From Pseudomonas chlororaphis (GTDB lineage Bacteria > Pseudomonadota > Gammaproteobacteria > Pseudomonadales > Pseudomonadaceae), in assembly GCA_001023535.1 (NCBI GenBank), contig CP011020.1:3547734-3611733 (forward strand): a stretch of DNA of 64,000 nucleotides, read 5' to 3'. This document shows, piece by piece, positions 56,702 to 64,000 of this stretch. The notes below the pieces were generated by a model that worked only from the letters and a program-made list of their open reading frames with translations, did not search any database and had not been told where the DNA came from. The stretch's first letter is position 1, and every line of letters begins with the position of its first letter. Position numbers and translations under genes: made by a program.

Positions 56702-58375
56702 TCAATCTTCGCGGTAGCGACGCAGCTTGAGTTGCTTGCCGGCCACGCGGGTGTCCTTGAGCTTGGTCAGCAGTTTTTCCAGGCCATCTTCCGGCAGTTC
56801 AACCAGGCTGAAGCTGTCACGCACCTGGATGCGACCGATGGCCTCACGCGCCAGGCCACCTTCGTTGAGGATGGCACCCAGCAGGTTCTTGGCCGCGATG
56901 CCGTCACGGGCACCCAAGGCGGTACGGCAGCGAGCGCGGCCTTCGGCCAGCGGGATCGGTGCGCGACGCTCACGGTCACCACGGTCCGGACGATCGCCAC
57001 TGCGCTCAGGGCGGTCGCCACGCGGTGCGCTGTTCGGCACCAGTGGACGTTCCTTCTCGATGGCCGCCAGGTTCAGCGCCTGACCATTGGTGGCCTTGCG
57101 CAGCAGGGCAGCAGCCAGGGCACGCGGAGTGCAACCGATGTCGGCAGTCAGGCGGTCGAGCAGATCACCATGGGTCGATTCGGCATCGGCCACCAGCGGC
57201 GACAGGCTGTTGGTCAGTTTCTTGATGCGAGCATCGAGCACGGCCTGGGCGTCCGGCAGGCGAACCTCGGCCACTTTCTGGCCGGTCACACGCTCGATCA
57301 CTTGCAGCATGCGGCGCTCACGCGGGGTGACCAGCAGCAGTGCACGACCTTCGCGACCGGCACGGCCGGTACGGCCGATACGGTGGACGTAGGATTCCGG
57401 ATCGTACGGCATGTCTACGTTGAACACGTGGGTGATGCGCGGAACGTCCAGGCCACGGGCAGCCACGTCGGTCGCCACGACGATGTCCAGGCGGCCATCC
57501 TTGAGGGAGTCGATGACGCGCTCACGCTGGTTCTGGGCAATGTCACCGTTCAGCGCGGCAGCCTTGTAGCCTTTGGCTTCCAGGGCGCTGGCCAGGTCCA
57601 GGGTCGCTTGCTTGGTGCGAACGAACATGATCAGGGCGTCGAAATCCTCGACTTCCAGCAGGCTCAGCACGGCAGAGGTCTTCTGGTCAGCATGAACCAG
57701 CAGGTGAGCCTGCTCGATCGCGGTGACGGTCTGGGTCTTGCTCTGGATCTTGACGTGTTTCGGGTCTTTCAAGTGACGCTCGGCGATCGCACGGATCGAC
57801 TGCGGCAAGGTGGCCGAGAACAGGACGGTCTGACGGGTTTCCGGCATGGCCTTGAAGATGACTTCCAGGTCGTCCATGAAGCCCAGCTTGAGCATTTCGT
57901 CCGCTTCGTCGAGAACCAGGTGGTTCACGGTGGCGAGGACTTTCTCGTCACGACGCAGGTGGTCGCACAGACGGCCAGGGGTGGCGACAACGATTTGTGC
58001 GCCATTACGGATTGCTTTCAGTTGTGGGCCCATCGGCGCGCCGCCGTAGACAGCCACGACAGTCACGCCTGGCATTTGCTTGGCGTAGGTTTCGAAAGCG
58101 GTTGCAACTTGCAGCGCCAACTCACGAGTTGGGGCCAGGATCAGAGCTTGCGGCTCGCGCTTGGACGGATCAATGCGGTGCAGGATCGGCAGGGCGAACG
58201 CGGCGGTCTTACCCGTACCGGTTTGCGCCTGGCCAATCATATCGTGACCGGCGAGGATGATCGGGATCGACTGCTGCTGAATGGCCGAAGGCTCTTCATA
58301 GCCGGTAGCGACTACTGCAGCGACAATATTGGGATGAAGTTCAAGAGCGGCGAAGCCGCCGATTTCCTGGGTCAT
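56702..58375 (-). CDS. deaD: DEAD-box RNA helicase DeaD/CsdA
   Basis: 557 residues. Helicase motifs in order: Q motif near PSAIQQQSIPIIL, AQTGTGKTAAF, PTRELALQV, TPGRL, VLDEADEMLKLGF (DEAD), SATLPQ, ATDVAARGLDVPR, YVHRIGRTGRAGREG. The C-terminal part has an Arg/Asp-rich linker and the DbpA-type RNA-binding domain (LPEDGLEKLLTKLKDTRVAG) found in DeaD. Unwinds RNA in ribosome assembly and mRNA decay, mainly in the cold. ATG 58375 with GAGG seven bases upstream; the leader to the next gene is over 280 bases. Confidence 0.95.
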   Translation of the reverse strand: MTQEIGGFAALELHPNIVAAVVATGYEEPSAIQQQSIPIILAGHDMIGQAQTGTGKTAAFALPILHRIDPSKREPQALILAPTRELALQVATAFETYAKQMPGVTVVAVYGGAPMGPQLKAIRNGAQIVVATPGRLCDHLRRDEKVLATVNHLVLDEADEMLKLGFMDDLEVIFKAMPETRQTVLFSATLPQSIRAIAERHLKDPKHVKIQSKTQTVTAIEQAHLLVHADQKTSAVLSLLEVEDFDALIMFVRTKQATLDLASALEAKGYKAAALNGDIAQNQRERVIDSLKDGRLDIVVATDVAARGLDVPRITHVFNVDMPYDPESYVHRIGRTGRAGREGRALLLVTPRERRMLQVIERVTGQKVAEVRLPDAQAVLDARIKKLTNSLSPLVADAESTHGDLLDRLTADIGCTPRALAAALLRKATNGQALNLAAIEKERPLVPNSAPRGDRPERSGDRPDRGDRERRAPIPLAEGRARCRTALGARDGIAAKNLLGAILNEGGLAREAIGRIQVRDSFSLVELPEDGLEKLLTKLKDTRVAGKQLKLRRYRED

Positions 58376-58658
58376 GGGTCTGCCTCTAAGTGCATCCGCA
58401 AAGACCCATGCTCCAAAGTTGCGCATGCCGTGTTGAGACTCAAGAGTCGCCCTGGCAGCTTTGTCGGCGGGGATTTGCGAAAACGAATGAATGAAAAAGA
58501 ACGTCGTGGGTGTGTCCGTTGTGCGGACATGCAACCGAAGTTGCCTTCGAAATTGCGCTACCTTGACGCGGCCCGGCTAAAGGCCGGCGCGCACTATACC
58601 GGAATTCGCCCGAAAAGGGAGCTTTTTTTAATCCAGCTGAAACGCTTCACCTCAGTAA

Positions 58659-58688
58659 TGTGGCAAGGAGATTTATCCCCTCGCCACA
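58659..58688. repeat. Single REP palindrome
   Basis: 30-bp hairpin with outer arms TGTGGC/GCCACA and the internal word GATTTATCCCC shared with the REPIN at 51759. Lies between deaD and the methyltransferase gene. Confidence 0.75.
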
Positions 58689-58702
58689 GGAGCCGCCACG
58701 TT

Positions 58703-59458
58703 TCAAGTCGCCGGCCGAATCGCCTTGATCAGCGGCAGCAAGGAATAACCCAGCTGTGGCGAGAGCGCTTCGGCGCGGGCCACCAGGCCTTGCATGTCCA
58801 GTGCCTGGTCCAGGTCCGCCGGGACGATCAGGATCACGTTGCCCTCCTTCACTGGCAGTTCCCAGTAATGCCGGTGGTACAAGCCGCGCAACAGCGCCGC
58901 GCCCAAGGGCTTGCCATCGTCGGTGGCCCATTGGTTGATCACCAGCCAGCCGCCCGGGTTGAGGCGTTTCTGGCAGTTTTCCAGGAAGCCCCAGGCCAGG
59001 TGCCCGACGCCAGGGCCGACGTCGGTGTAGAGGTCGACGAAAATCAGGTCCGCCGGCTCGGCGGTCTCCAATAGCTCCAGGGCGTCGCCGATGCGGATGT
59101 ACAGGCGCGGATCGTCATCCAGGCCCAGGTATTCAATCGCCAGGCGGGGCACGTCGGGACGCAGTTCGATGGCCTCGACGTCCTCCAGCGGCAGGAACTT
59201 GAGGCAGGCCTGGGTCAGCGTCCCGGCCCCCAGCCCGAGGAACAAGGCACTGTCCGGTTGCTCATGGCACAACGCCCCGATCAGCATGGCGCGGGTGTAA
59301 TCGTATTCGAGCCAACTGGGGTCGGCCGTGAACACGCAGCTTTGCTCGATGGCATCGCCGAACTCCAGAAACCGGTAATCGGCCACTTCGAAGACCCGGA
59401 TCATGCCGAACTCGTCGTGCACCTCGGCGAGCAGATGCTCGACGCGTTCCTCTGTCAT
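58703..59458 (-). CDS. Spermidine-synthase-fold methyltransferase-like protein
   Basis: 251 residues; class I SAM-type Rossmann fold as in polyamine synthases (LFLGLGAGTLTQACLKF as motif I, VEAIELRPDVPRLA as motif II, ADLIFVDLYTDVGPG as the acidic catalytic-like loop). The sequence lacks a clear polyamine-synthase signature, so it may be a relative of unknown substrate. ATG 59458 (AGGAG upstream) chosen over the longer frame to 59518. Confidence 0.82.
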   Translation of the reverse strand: MTEERVEHLLAEVHDEFGMIRVFEVADYRFLEFGDAIEQSCVFTADPSWLEYDYTRAMLIGALCHEQPDSALFLGLGAGTLTQACLKFLPLEDVEAIELRPDVPRLAIEYLGLDDDPRLYIRIGDALELLETAEPADLIFVDLYTDVGPGVGHLAWGFLENCQKRLNPGGWLVINQWATDDGKPLGAALLRGLYHRHYWELPVKEGNVILIVPADLDQALDMQGLVARAEALSPQLGYSLLPLIKAIRPAT

Positions 59459-59583
59459 TTCATCTCCTGATGGTTGCCGCACCGGCGGCGCAAAAGCCGT
59501 GATTGTCCGCGAAGCCACGCAAACAGGTCACGCACTAATTTGCTGCTAACATGGCTGTCCGAGCGTAAACCACCTTAGAGATC

Positions 59584-60933
59584 ATGATGAGCCAACCCTG
59601 GAGCCCTGACAGCTGGCGCGCCCTGCCGATCCAGCAACAACCCCGTTACCCCGACGCCGCGCACCTGTCGCGGGTGGAGCAGACCCTGGCCAGTTATCCA
59701 CCGCTGGTGTTTGCCGGTGAAGCGCGGGAGTTGCGCCGTCAGTTCGCCGAGGTGACCCAGGGCCGGGCGTTTTTGCTGCAAGGTGGCGATTGCGCCGAGA
59801 GCTTTGCCGAGTTCTCGGCGGCGAAGATCCGCGACACCTTCAAGGTCCTGCTGCAAATGGCGATCGTCATGACCTTTGCCGCCGGCTGCCCGGTGGTCAA
59901 GGTCGGGCGCATGGCCGGACAGTTCGCCAAGCCGCGTTCGGCCAACGATGAAACCATCGACGGTGTCACGCTGCCAGCGTACCGGGGCGATATCGTCAAC
60001 GGCATCGGCTTCGACGAAAAAAGCCGCGTACCGGACCCGGAGCGACTGCTGCAGTCCTACCACCAGTCCACGGCCACCCTGAACCTGCTCCGCGCCTTCG
60101 CCCAGGGCGGTTTCGCCGACCTGCACCAGGTGCACCAATGGAACCTGGACTTCATCGCCAACTCGGCCCTGGCGGAAAAATACAGTCATCTGGCCGACCG
60201 CATCGACGAGACCCTGGCCTTCATGCGCGCCTGCGGCATGGACAGCTCGCCACAACTGCGCGAAACCAGCTTCTTTACCGCTCACGAGGCGCTGCTGCTC
60301 AATTACGAAGAAGCCTTCGTGCGCCGCGACAGCCTGACCAACGACTACTACGACTGCTCGGCGCACATGCTCTGGATCGGCGACCGGACCCGCCAGTTGG
60401 ACGGCGCCCACGTCGAGTTCCTGCGCGGGGTGAACAACCCGATCGGGGTCAAGGTGGGGCCGAGCATGGACCCTGACGACCTGATCCGCCTGATTGATGC
60501 GCTCAACCCGGACAACGACCCGGGCCGCCTGAACCTGATCGCCCGGATGGGCGCCAACAAGGTCGGCGATCACCTGCCGCCGCTGTTGCGTGCCGTGCAG
60601 CGCGAAGGCAGGCAAGTGCTGTGGAGCTCCGACCCCATGCACGGCAACACCATCAAGGCCAGCAGTGGCTACAAGACCCGGGACTTCGCGCAGATCCTTG
60701 GCGAAGTGAAACAGTTCTTCCAGGCCCACGAGGCGGAAGGCACCTATGCCGGCGGCATCCACATCGAGATGACCGGGCAGAACGTCACCGAATGCATCGG
60801 CGGCGCACGACCGATCACCGAAGATGGGCTGTCGGACCGCTACCACACCCATTGCGACCCACGGATGAATGCCGATCAGTCGTTGGAGCTGGCGTTCCTG
60901 ATTGCCGAGACGTTGAAGCAGGTCAGGCGCTGA
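59584..60933 (+). CDS. Class II DAHP synthase
   Basis: 449 residues. Class II (plant type) 3-deoxy-7-phosphoheptulonate synthase: [55 protein letters not shown]-type loop in [26 protein letters not shown] and [17 protein letters not shown]. Joins phosphoenolpyruvate and erythrose-4-phosphate as the first shikimate step. Pseudomonads also have class I enzymes. No phenazine genes are adjacent. ATG 59584 or 59587; a poor ribosome-binding site leaves this open. Confidence 0.95.
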   Translation: MMSQPWSPDSWRALPIQQQPRYPDAAHLSRVEQTLASYPPLVFAGEARELRRQFAEVTQGRAFLLQGGDCAESFAEFSAAKIRDTFKVLLQMAIVMTFAAGCPVVKVGRMAGQFAKPRSANDETIDGVTLPAYRGDIVNGIGFDEKSRVPDPERLLQSYHQSTATLNLLRAFAQGGFADLHQVHQWNLDFIANSALAEKYSHLADRIDETLAFMRACGMDSSPQLRETSFFTAHEALLLNYEEAFVRRDSLTNDYYDCSAHMLWIGDRTRQLDGAHVEFLRGVNNPIGVKVGPSMDPDDLIRLIDALNPDNDPGRLNLIARMGANKVGDHLPPLLRAVQREGRQVLWSSDPMHGNTIKASSGYKTRDFAQILGEVKQFFQAHEAEGTYAGGIHIEMTGQNVTECIGGARPITEDGLSDRYHTHCDPRMNADQSLELAFLIAETLKQVRR

Positions 60934-60966
60934 ACCTGACAGGTTTGTAATGCCTGGCCTATGGCT

Positions 60967-61058
60967 TTCGCGAGCAAGCCCGCTCTCCCATTGGAACGAG
61001 TCGGTCACTGATTTTGTGAACTCAACAGATCCTTTGTGGGAGCGGGCTTGCTCGCGAA
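60967..61058. repeat. REP pair (REPIN)
   Basis: TTCGCGAGCAAGCCCGCTCT (60967 on) faces its inverse GTGGGAGCGGGCTTGCTCGC (61036-61058), 45 bp apart, between convergent DAHP synthase and YcaQ genes. Confidence 0.88.
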
Positions 61059-61067
61059 CTGGCCCGT

Positions 61068-62297
61068 TCAGTCACCACTTGACTGAGCCAATGCCAGAGC
61101 CAACCGAACCCCACTCACTCGCTGGCAGTTGAGCTGGACCCGCTCCAACCCCAGCCACCGGGCCATGCGACGCAGGTTCAGCGCCAGGGCCTGCACACCC
61201 TCCTCGTCCAACCCCGGTGCCTCCTCGTGCACCGCATGCACCGCTAGTCGGCCTAAGGCCCGCTCTGCCCGCAGGTCGACCCGCGCCGCAATGCGTTCGT
61301 TGTGCAGGAACGGCAAGACGTAGTAGCCATACACCCGCTTGTGCACCGGGGTGTAGATCTCCAGCCGGTAACGAAAATCGAACAGCCGCTCGGTACGGCT
61401 GCGCTCCCACACCAGGGAATCGAAAGGTGACAACAAGGCGCTGGCCGCCACTTTGCGAGGGATTTTCGCCGAGGGTCGACACCAGGCCACTTGCTTCCAG
61501 CCCTGCACCTGGCAGCGCACTAATTCGCCGGCCTCCTCCAGCTCGGCCAGGCGCCCACGGCAGTCCGCCGGTTCAAGGCGAAAGTAGTCGCGCAGGTCCT
61601 TTTCCGTACCCACCCCCAGGGCGTCGGCGGCGCGCATCAGCAACGCCCGTTGAGCCTGGGCCTCGTCCGGCGGCGCCTGTTGCAGGATTTCGGCGGGCAA
61701 CACCCGTTCCGGCAAATCGTAGAGCCGCTCGAAGCCTCGCCGCCCCGCCACCGTCACTTCGCCTGCGGCGAACAACCATTCCAGGGCATGCTTCTCCTCG
61801 CTCCAGTCCCACCAGGGCCCGGCCTTTTCCTGGCGCGTGGACAAGCTGCCCGCGCCCACGGCGCCCTGCGCCCGGACCGACGCCAGCACCCGACGAATCA
61901 CGTCCTGGCGCTCCTGCCCGAAACGCGCCAACTGCTGGTAGATCCCCTCGCCACGGGCGGCACGCTGCATGCGCCAACGCATCAGCGGATACAACGCCAT
62001 CGGCAACAACGACGCTTCATGACCCCAATATTCGAACAGCGTCCGGCGTCGGCCCTGGCTCCAGGCCGCCTGGTCGAGTAAATCGGGGTTGTAGGTACCG
62101 AGACGGGAGAACAGCGGGAGGTAGTGCGAGCGCACCAGCGCATTGACCGAGTCGATCTGCAGGACGCCGAGGCGTTCGATCAGGCGATTGAGGCGCGAGG
62201 GTTGCACCGAAGCTGGCGGCGACCGCCCATCGAATCCTTGGGCGGCCAACGCCAGACGCCGGGCCTGTTTGAGGGTAAAGGACAGCGTCGCGGGCAT
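61068..62297 (-). CDS. ycaQ: YcaQ/AlkX-type DNA glycosylase (HTH_42)
   Basis: 409 residues, typical length. Winged-helix-repeat family PF06224. N-terminal LKQARRLALAAQGFDG, catalytic-type Q-x-D motif in LGVLQIDSVNALVRSHY, then FEYWGHEASLLPMALYPLMRW, and C-terminal LFDFRYRLEIYTP. E. coli YcaQ unhooks DNA interstrand crosslinks such as nitrogen mustard adducts. ATG 62297 follows AAGGAG; the in-frame ATG at 62321 is less likely. Confidence 0.93.
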   Translation of the reverse strand: MPATLSFTLKQARRLALAAQGFDGRSPPASVQPSRLNRLIERLGVLQIDSVNALVRSHYLPLFSRLGTYNPDLLDQAAWSQGRRRTLFEYWGHEASLLPMALYPLMRWRMQRAARGEGIYQQLARFGQERQDVIRRVLASVRAQGAVGAGSLSTRQEKAGPWWDWSEEKHALEWLFAAGEVTVAGRRGFERLYDLPERVLPAEILQQAPPDEAQAQRALLMRAADALGVGTEKDLRDYFRLEPADCRGRLAELEEAGELVRCQVQGWKQVAWCRPSAKIPRKVAASALLSPFDSLVWERSRTERLFDFRYRLEIYTPVHKRVYGYYVLPFLHNERIAARVDLRAERALGRLAVHAVHEEAPGLDEEGVQALALNLRRMARWLGLERVQLNCQRVSGVRLALALAQSSGD

Positions 62298-62361
62298 GGA
62301 GATCTCCTTGTCTGCTCGCAACCTACCTCACCAATAAGGGGTTTGTGTAGGAAAGGATGGC

Positions 62362-62580
62362 TCATTTGTGCATCGGGTCATCCCAGAACGGCCGGACCAC
62401 TTCCCGTTCCACGTCGGCACGGCTGACGCCAATGTCCTTGAGTGCCTCGTCGCTCATGCCGGCCAGCAGTTCACGTTCGTGGTGCAATTCGTACCAGCGG
62501 CTAAACTTGTGCATCAGCGCGCTGAGCGAGAAGCCATGGGAGAGTTTGTCTACCAGTAGATATCCTTTTTGACCTTTCAT
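62362..62580 (-). CDS. DUF1127 domain protein
   Basis: 72 residues; the C-terminal 45 form the DUF1127 motif (RWYELHHERELLAGMSDEAL, KDIGVSRADVEREVVRPFW). In other bacteria small DUF1127 proteins take part in phosphate, envelope or RNA-degradosome-linked functions; none is firmly shown for pseudomonads. GGAGGACATCACG precedes ATG 62580. Divergent from the LysR gene. Confidence 0.9.
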   Translation of the reverse strand: MKGQKGYLLVDKLSHGFSLSALMHKFSRWYELHHERELLAGMSDEALKDIGVSRADVEREVVRPFWDDPMHK

Positions 62581-62677
62581 CGTGATGTCCTCCGTTGGGG
62601 ATGGCTCAAGTCTCGCGCCAACGCTAAGATCAATCCAACGAATGTTTTTTATGCAATACATCTCGGAGATTGATCAA

Positions 62678-63532
62678 TTGTCGAGTTACCCGAGCATCGA
62701 TACGGAAGTGCTGCGCACCTTCGTCGCCATCGCCGACCAGGGCGGTTTCACCCGCGCCGGCGAATTGGTCAATCGCACCCAATCGGCCGTCAGCATGCAG
62801 ATGAAGCGGTTGGAAGAGGATGTGCTGCAGCGGCGGCTGTTCGAGCGTGACGGGCGCCAGGTCAAGCTCACCGCCGAAGGCCAGGTGCTGCTCGGCTACG
62901 CCCGGCGGATCCTCAAGCTGCACAGCGAGGTGTTCAATACCCTGCGCGAACCGCACATGGTCGGCACGGTGCGCATCGGCACGCCGGACGACTACGTGAT
63001 GCGGTTCCTGCCGGGGATCCTGCAGCGCTTTGCCCAGTTCTATCCCCTGATAGAGATCGAGGTGCACTGCGAGTCGTCCAAGCAATTGTTGCTTCGCCAG
63101 GACCTGGACCTGTCCATCGTCACCCGCAAACCGGGGGACGAAATCGGCCAGCTGCTGCGCAAGGAACGTTTTGTCTGGGCCGAAGCCGCGTGCTTCAACG
63201 TTCACGAACAGACGCCGTTGCCACTGGCGATGTTCAACAGCGATTGCTTCTGCCGGCAGTGGGCCTGCAACGCGCTGGATGCCATGGGCCGCGAGTATCG
63301 CGTGGCGTACAACAGTTCGAGCCTGTCGGCGCTCATGGCAGTGGTGGGCGCGGGCCTGGCCATCACCGCCCAGCTGGAAAGCCTGCTGACCCCGGACATG
63401 CGCGTGCTGGGCGAGGCCGAAGACCTGCCGGAATTGCCCGAGGCCAGCATCATGCTGATCCGCAACCTGCACAATCCGTCGCCGATCACCGAGTGCCTGG
63501 CCGAGCACATTGTCGAGGGCTTCAAACTTTAA
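62678..63532 (+). CDS. LysR-family transcriptional regulator
   Basis: 284 residues from TTG 62678 (GGAGA eight bases upstream, product begins SSYPSIDTEVLRTFVAI after the initiator). Winged helix-turn-helix (GGFTRAGELVNRTQSAVSMQ, LEEDVLQRRLFERDGRQVKL) then a LysR substrate-binding domain (VRIGTPDDYVMRFLPGILQRF). ATG 62651 and 62642 are alternative starts with weaker ribosome-binding sites. The last 11 bases overlap the convergent TauE/SafE gene. Effector and targets unknown. Confidence 0.88.
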   Translation: MSSYPSIDTEVLRTFVAIADQGGFTRAGELVNRTQSAVSMQMKRLEEDVLQRRLFERDGRQVKLTAEGQVLLGYARRILKLHSEVFNTLREPHMVGTVRIGTPDDYVMRFLPGILQRFAQFYPLIEIEVHCESSKQLLLRQDLDLSIVTRKPGDEIGQLLRKERFVWAEAACFNVHEQTPLPLAMFNSDCFCRQWACNALDAMGREYRVAYNSSSLSALMAVVGAGLAITAQLESLLTPDMRVLGEAEDLPELPEASIMLIRNLHNPSPITECLAEHIVEGFKL

Positions 63533-64000
63533 GGGCGAGCAGCACCGCGCACAGCACCAGGAAACCGCAGAACAGCCCGCGCAGCAGCCGCTCGGGCAAG
63601 GCATGGGCCACCTTCACGCCCCAGCTGATGCTCAACAGGCCACCGACGGCCAGCGGCAGGCCGATGCTCCAGTCCACCTCGTGATGGAAGGCATACGTGG
63701 CGAGGGTCACGCCAGTGCTGGGCAAGGCCAGCGCCAGGGACAACCCTTGGGCAACGACCTGGGTAGTGCCGAACAGGCTGGTTAGGATCGGCGTTGCAAC
63801 GACCGCCCCGCCCACACCGAACAACCCGCCCATGGCACCGGACGCCGCCCCCAATACACCGAGCCATGGCCAGCCATGACGCATCTGCGCCGAAGGCGGT
63901 GCCGTCGCGGTGAACATGCGGGCAAGGTTGTAGAGCGTCAGCGCCACCAGGAACGCCACGAAACCGATCCGCATGCTCTGGGCATCGATACCGACGGCCC
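63522..64000 (-). CDS. TauE/SafE-family membrane permease (3' part; continues beyond right edge)
   Basis: The frame is open to the right edge, so only the C-terminal part is seen: about four or five membrane helices with GAASGAMGGLFGVGGAVVATP, the glycine-rich TauE/SafE repeat motif. Family members export sulfite, sulfoacetate or related organic anions. No substrate can be named from this fragment; it converges with the LysR gene. Confidence 0.88.
   Translation of the reverse strand, partial: AVGIDAQSMRIGFVAFLVALTLYNLARMFTATAPPSAQMRHGWPWLGVLGAASGAMGGLFGVGGAVVATPILTSLFGTTQVVAQGLSLALALPSTGVTLATYAFHHEVDWSIGLPLAVGGLLSISWGVKVAHALPERLLRGLFCGFLVLCAVLLALKV

Noticed and set aside
56732..59074. 780-residue plus-strand frame
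   Set aside because: Antisense to deaD and part of the methyltransferase gene, with no domain match.

Overview
The window is typical Pseudomonas chromosome of the fluorescens lineage: GC-rich coding, a pyoverdine locus with the sigma factor PvdS, and REP/REPIN palindromes of the type common in fluorescent pseudomonads. Several blocks follow the P. aeruginosa PAO1 gene order I remember (moeA-moaB/mobA; dgt-rocA2-rocS2; sagS-ospR-gpx-msrB-alaA-htpX-tpm). I see no rRNA, tRNA, prophage, insertion sequence or CRISPR array.

Region by region. (1) 1-13.8 kb: iron and pyoverdine. The 5' three quarters of pvdL (starter ligase plus chromophore modules) runs off the left edge. It is divergent from pvdS. 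A GNAT acyltransferase follows with its own PvdS-type promoter, then a periplasmic solute-binding protein. A Fur box sits on the pvdS promoter and PvdS iron-starvation boxes sit upstream of pvdL and the acyltransferase, so the circuit is Fur -> pvdS -> pvdL + acyltransferase. (2) 13.9-21.4 kb: a compact acyclic-terpene (citronellol/geraniol) catabolic cluster, atuR<->atuACDF, with paired operator-like repeats. (3) 21.4-28.5 kb: an exonuclease, ppnP, a MOSC protein, a CheV-type chemotaxis protein, an operon of an unknown helical protein plus a NarL-type two-component pair, and a YegS lipid kinase. (4) 28.5-31.4 kb: molybdenum cofactor genes moeA, moaB and mobA, and a small lipoprotein. (5) 31.4-39 kb: an RNA pseudouridine synthase, two small proteins, a Kef-type antiporter, an ammonium transporter, the DUF883/YqjE/YqjK-like membrane operon and dGTPase. 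(6) 39.4-50.7 kb: signal transduction: rocA2/rocS2-like (BvgAS-type) pair, a large HD-GYP protein, free-Met-R-sulfoxide reductase with an ATPase, and a SagS-like hybrid kinase. (7) 50.7-56.5 kb: redox and stress genes ospR, gpx, msrB, alaA, htpX, tpm and a DODA-type dioxygenase. (8) 56.7-64 kb: DEAD-box helicase, a spermidine-synthase-fold methyltransferase, class II DAHP synthase, YcaQ-type glycosylase, a DUF1127 protein, a LysR regulator and a TauE/SafE exporter cut by the right edge.

Most of this is conserved core genome. The points most worth checking are the PvdS box in front of the acyltransferase, the reduced atu cluster, two tandem palindromes ahead of the unknown two-component operon, a cluster of NtrC-like half-sites near amt, and a roughly 160-residue insertion inside an HD-GYP domain.
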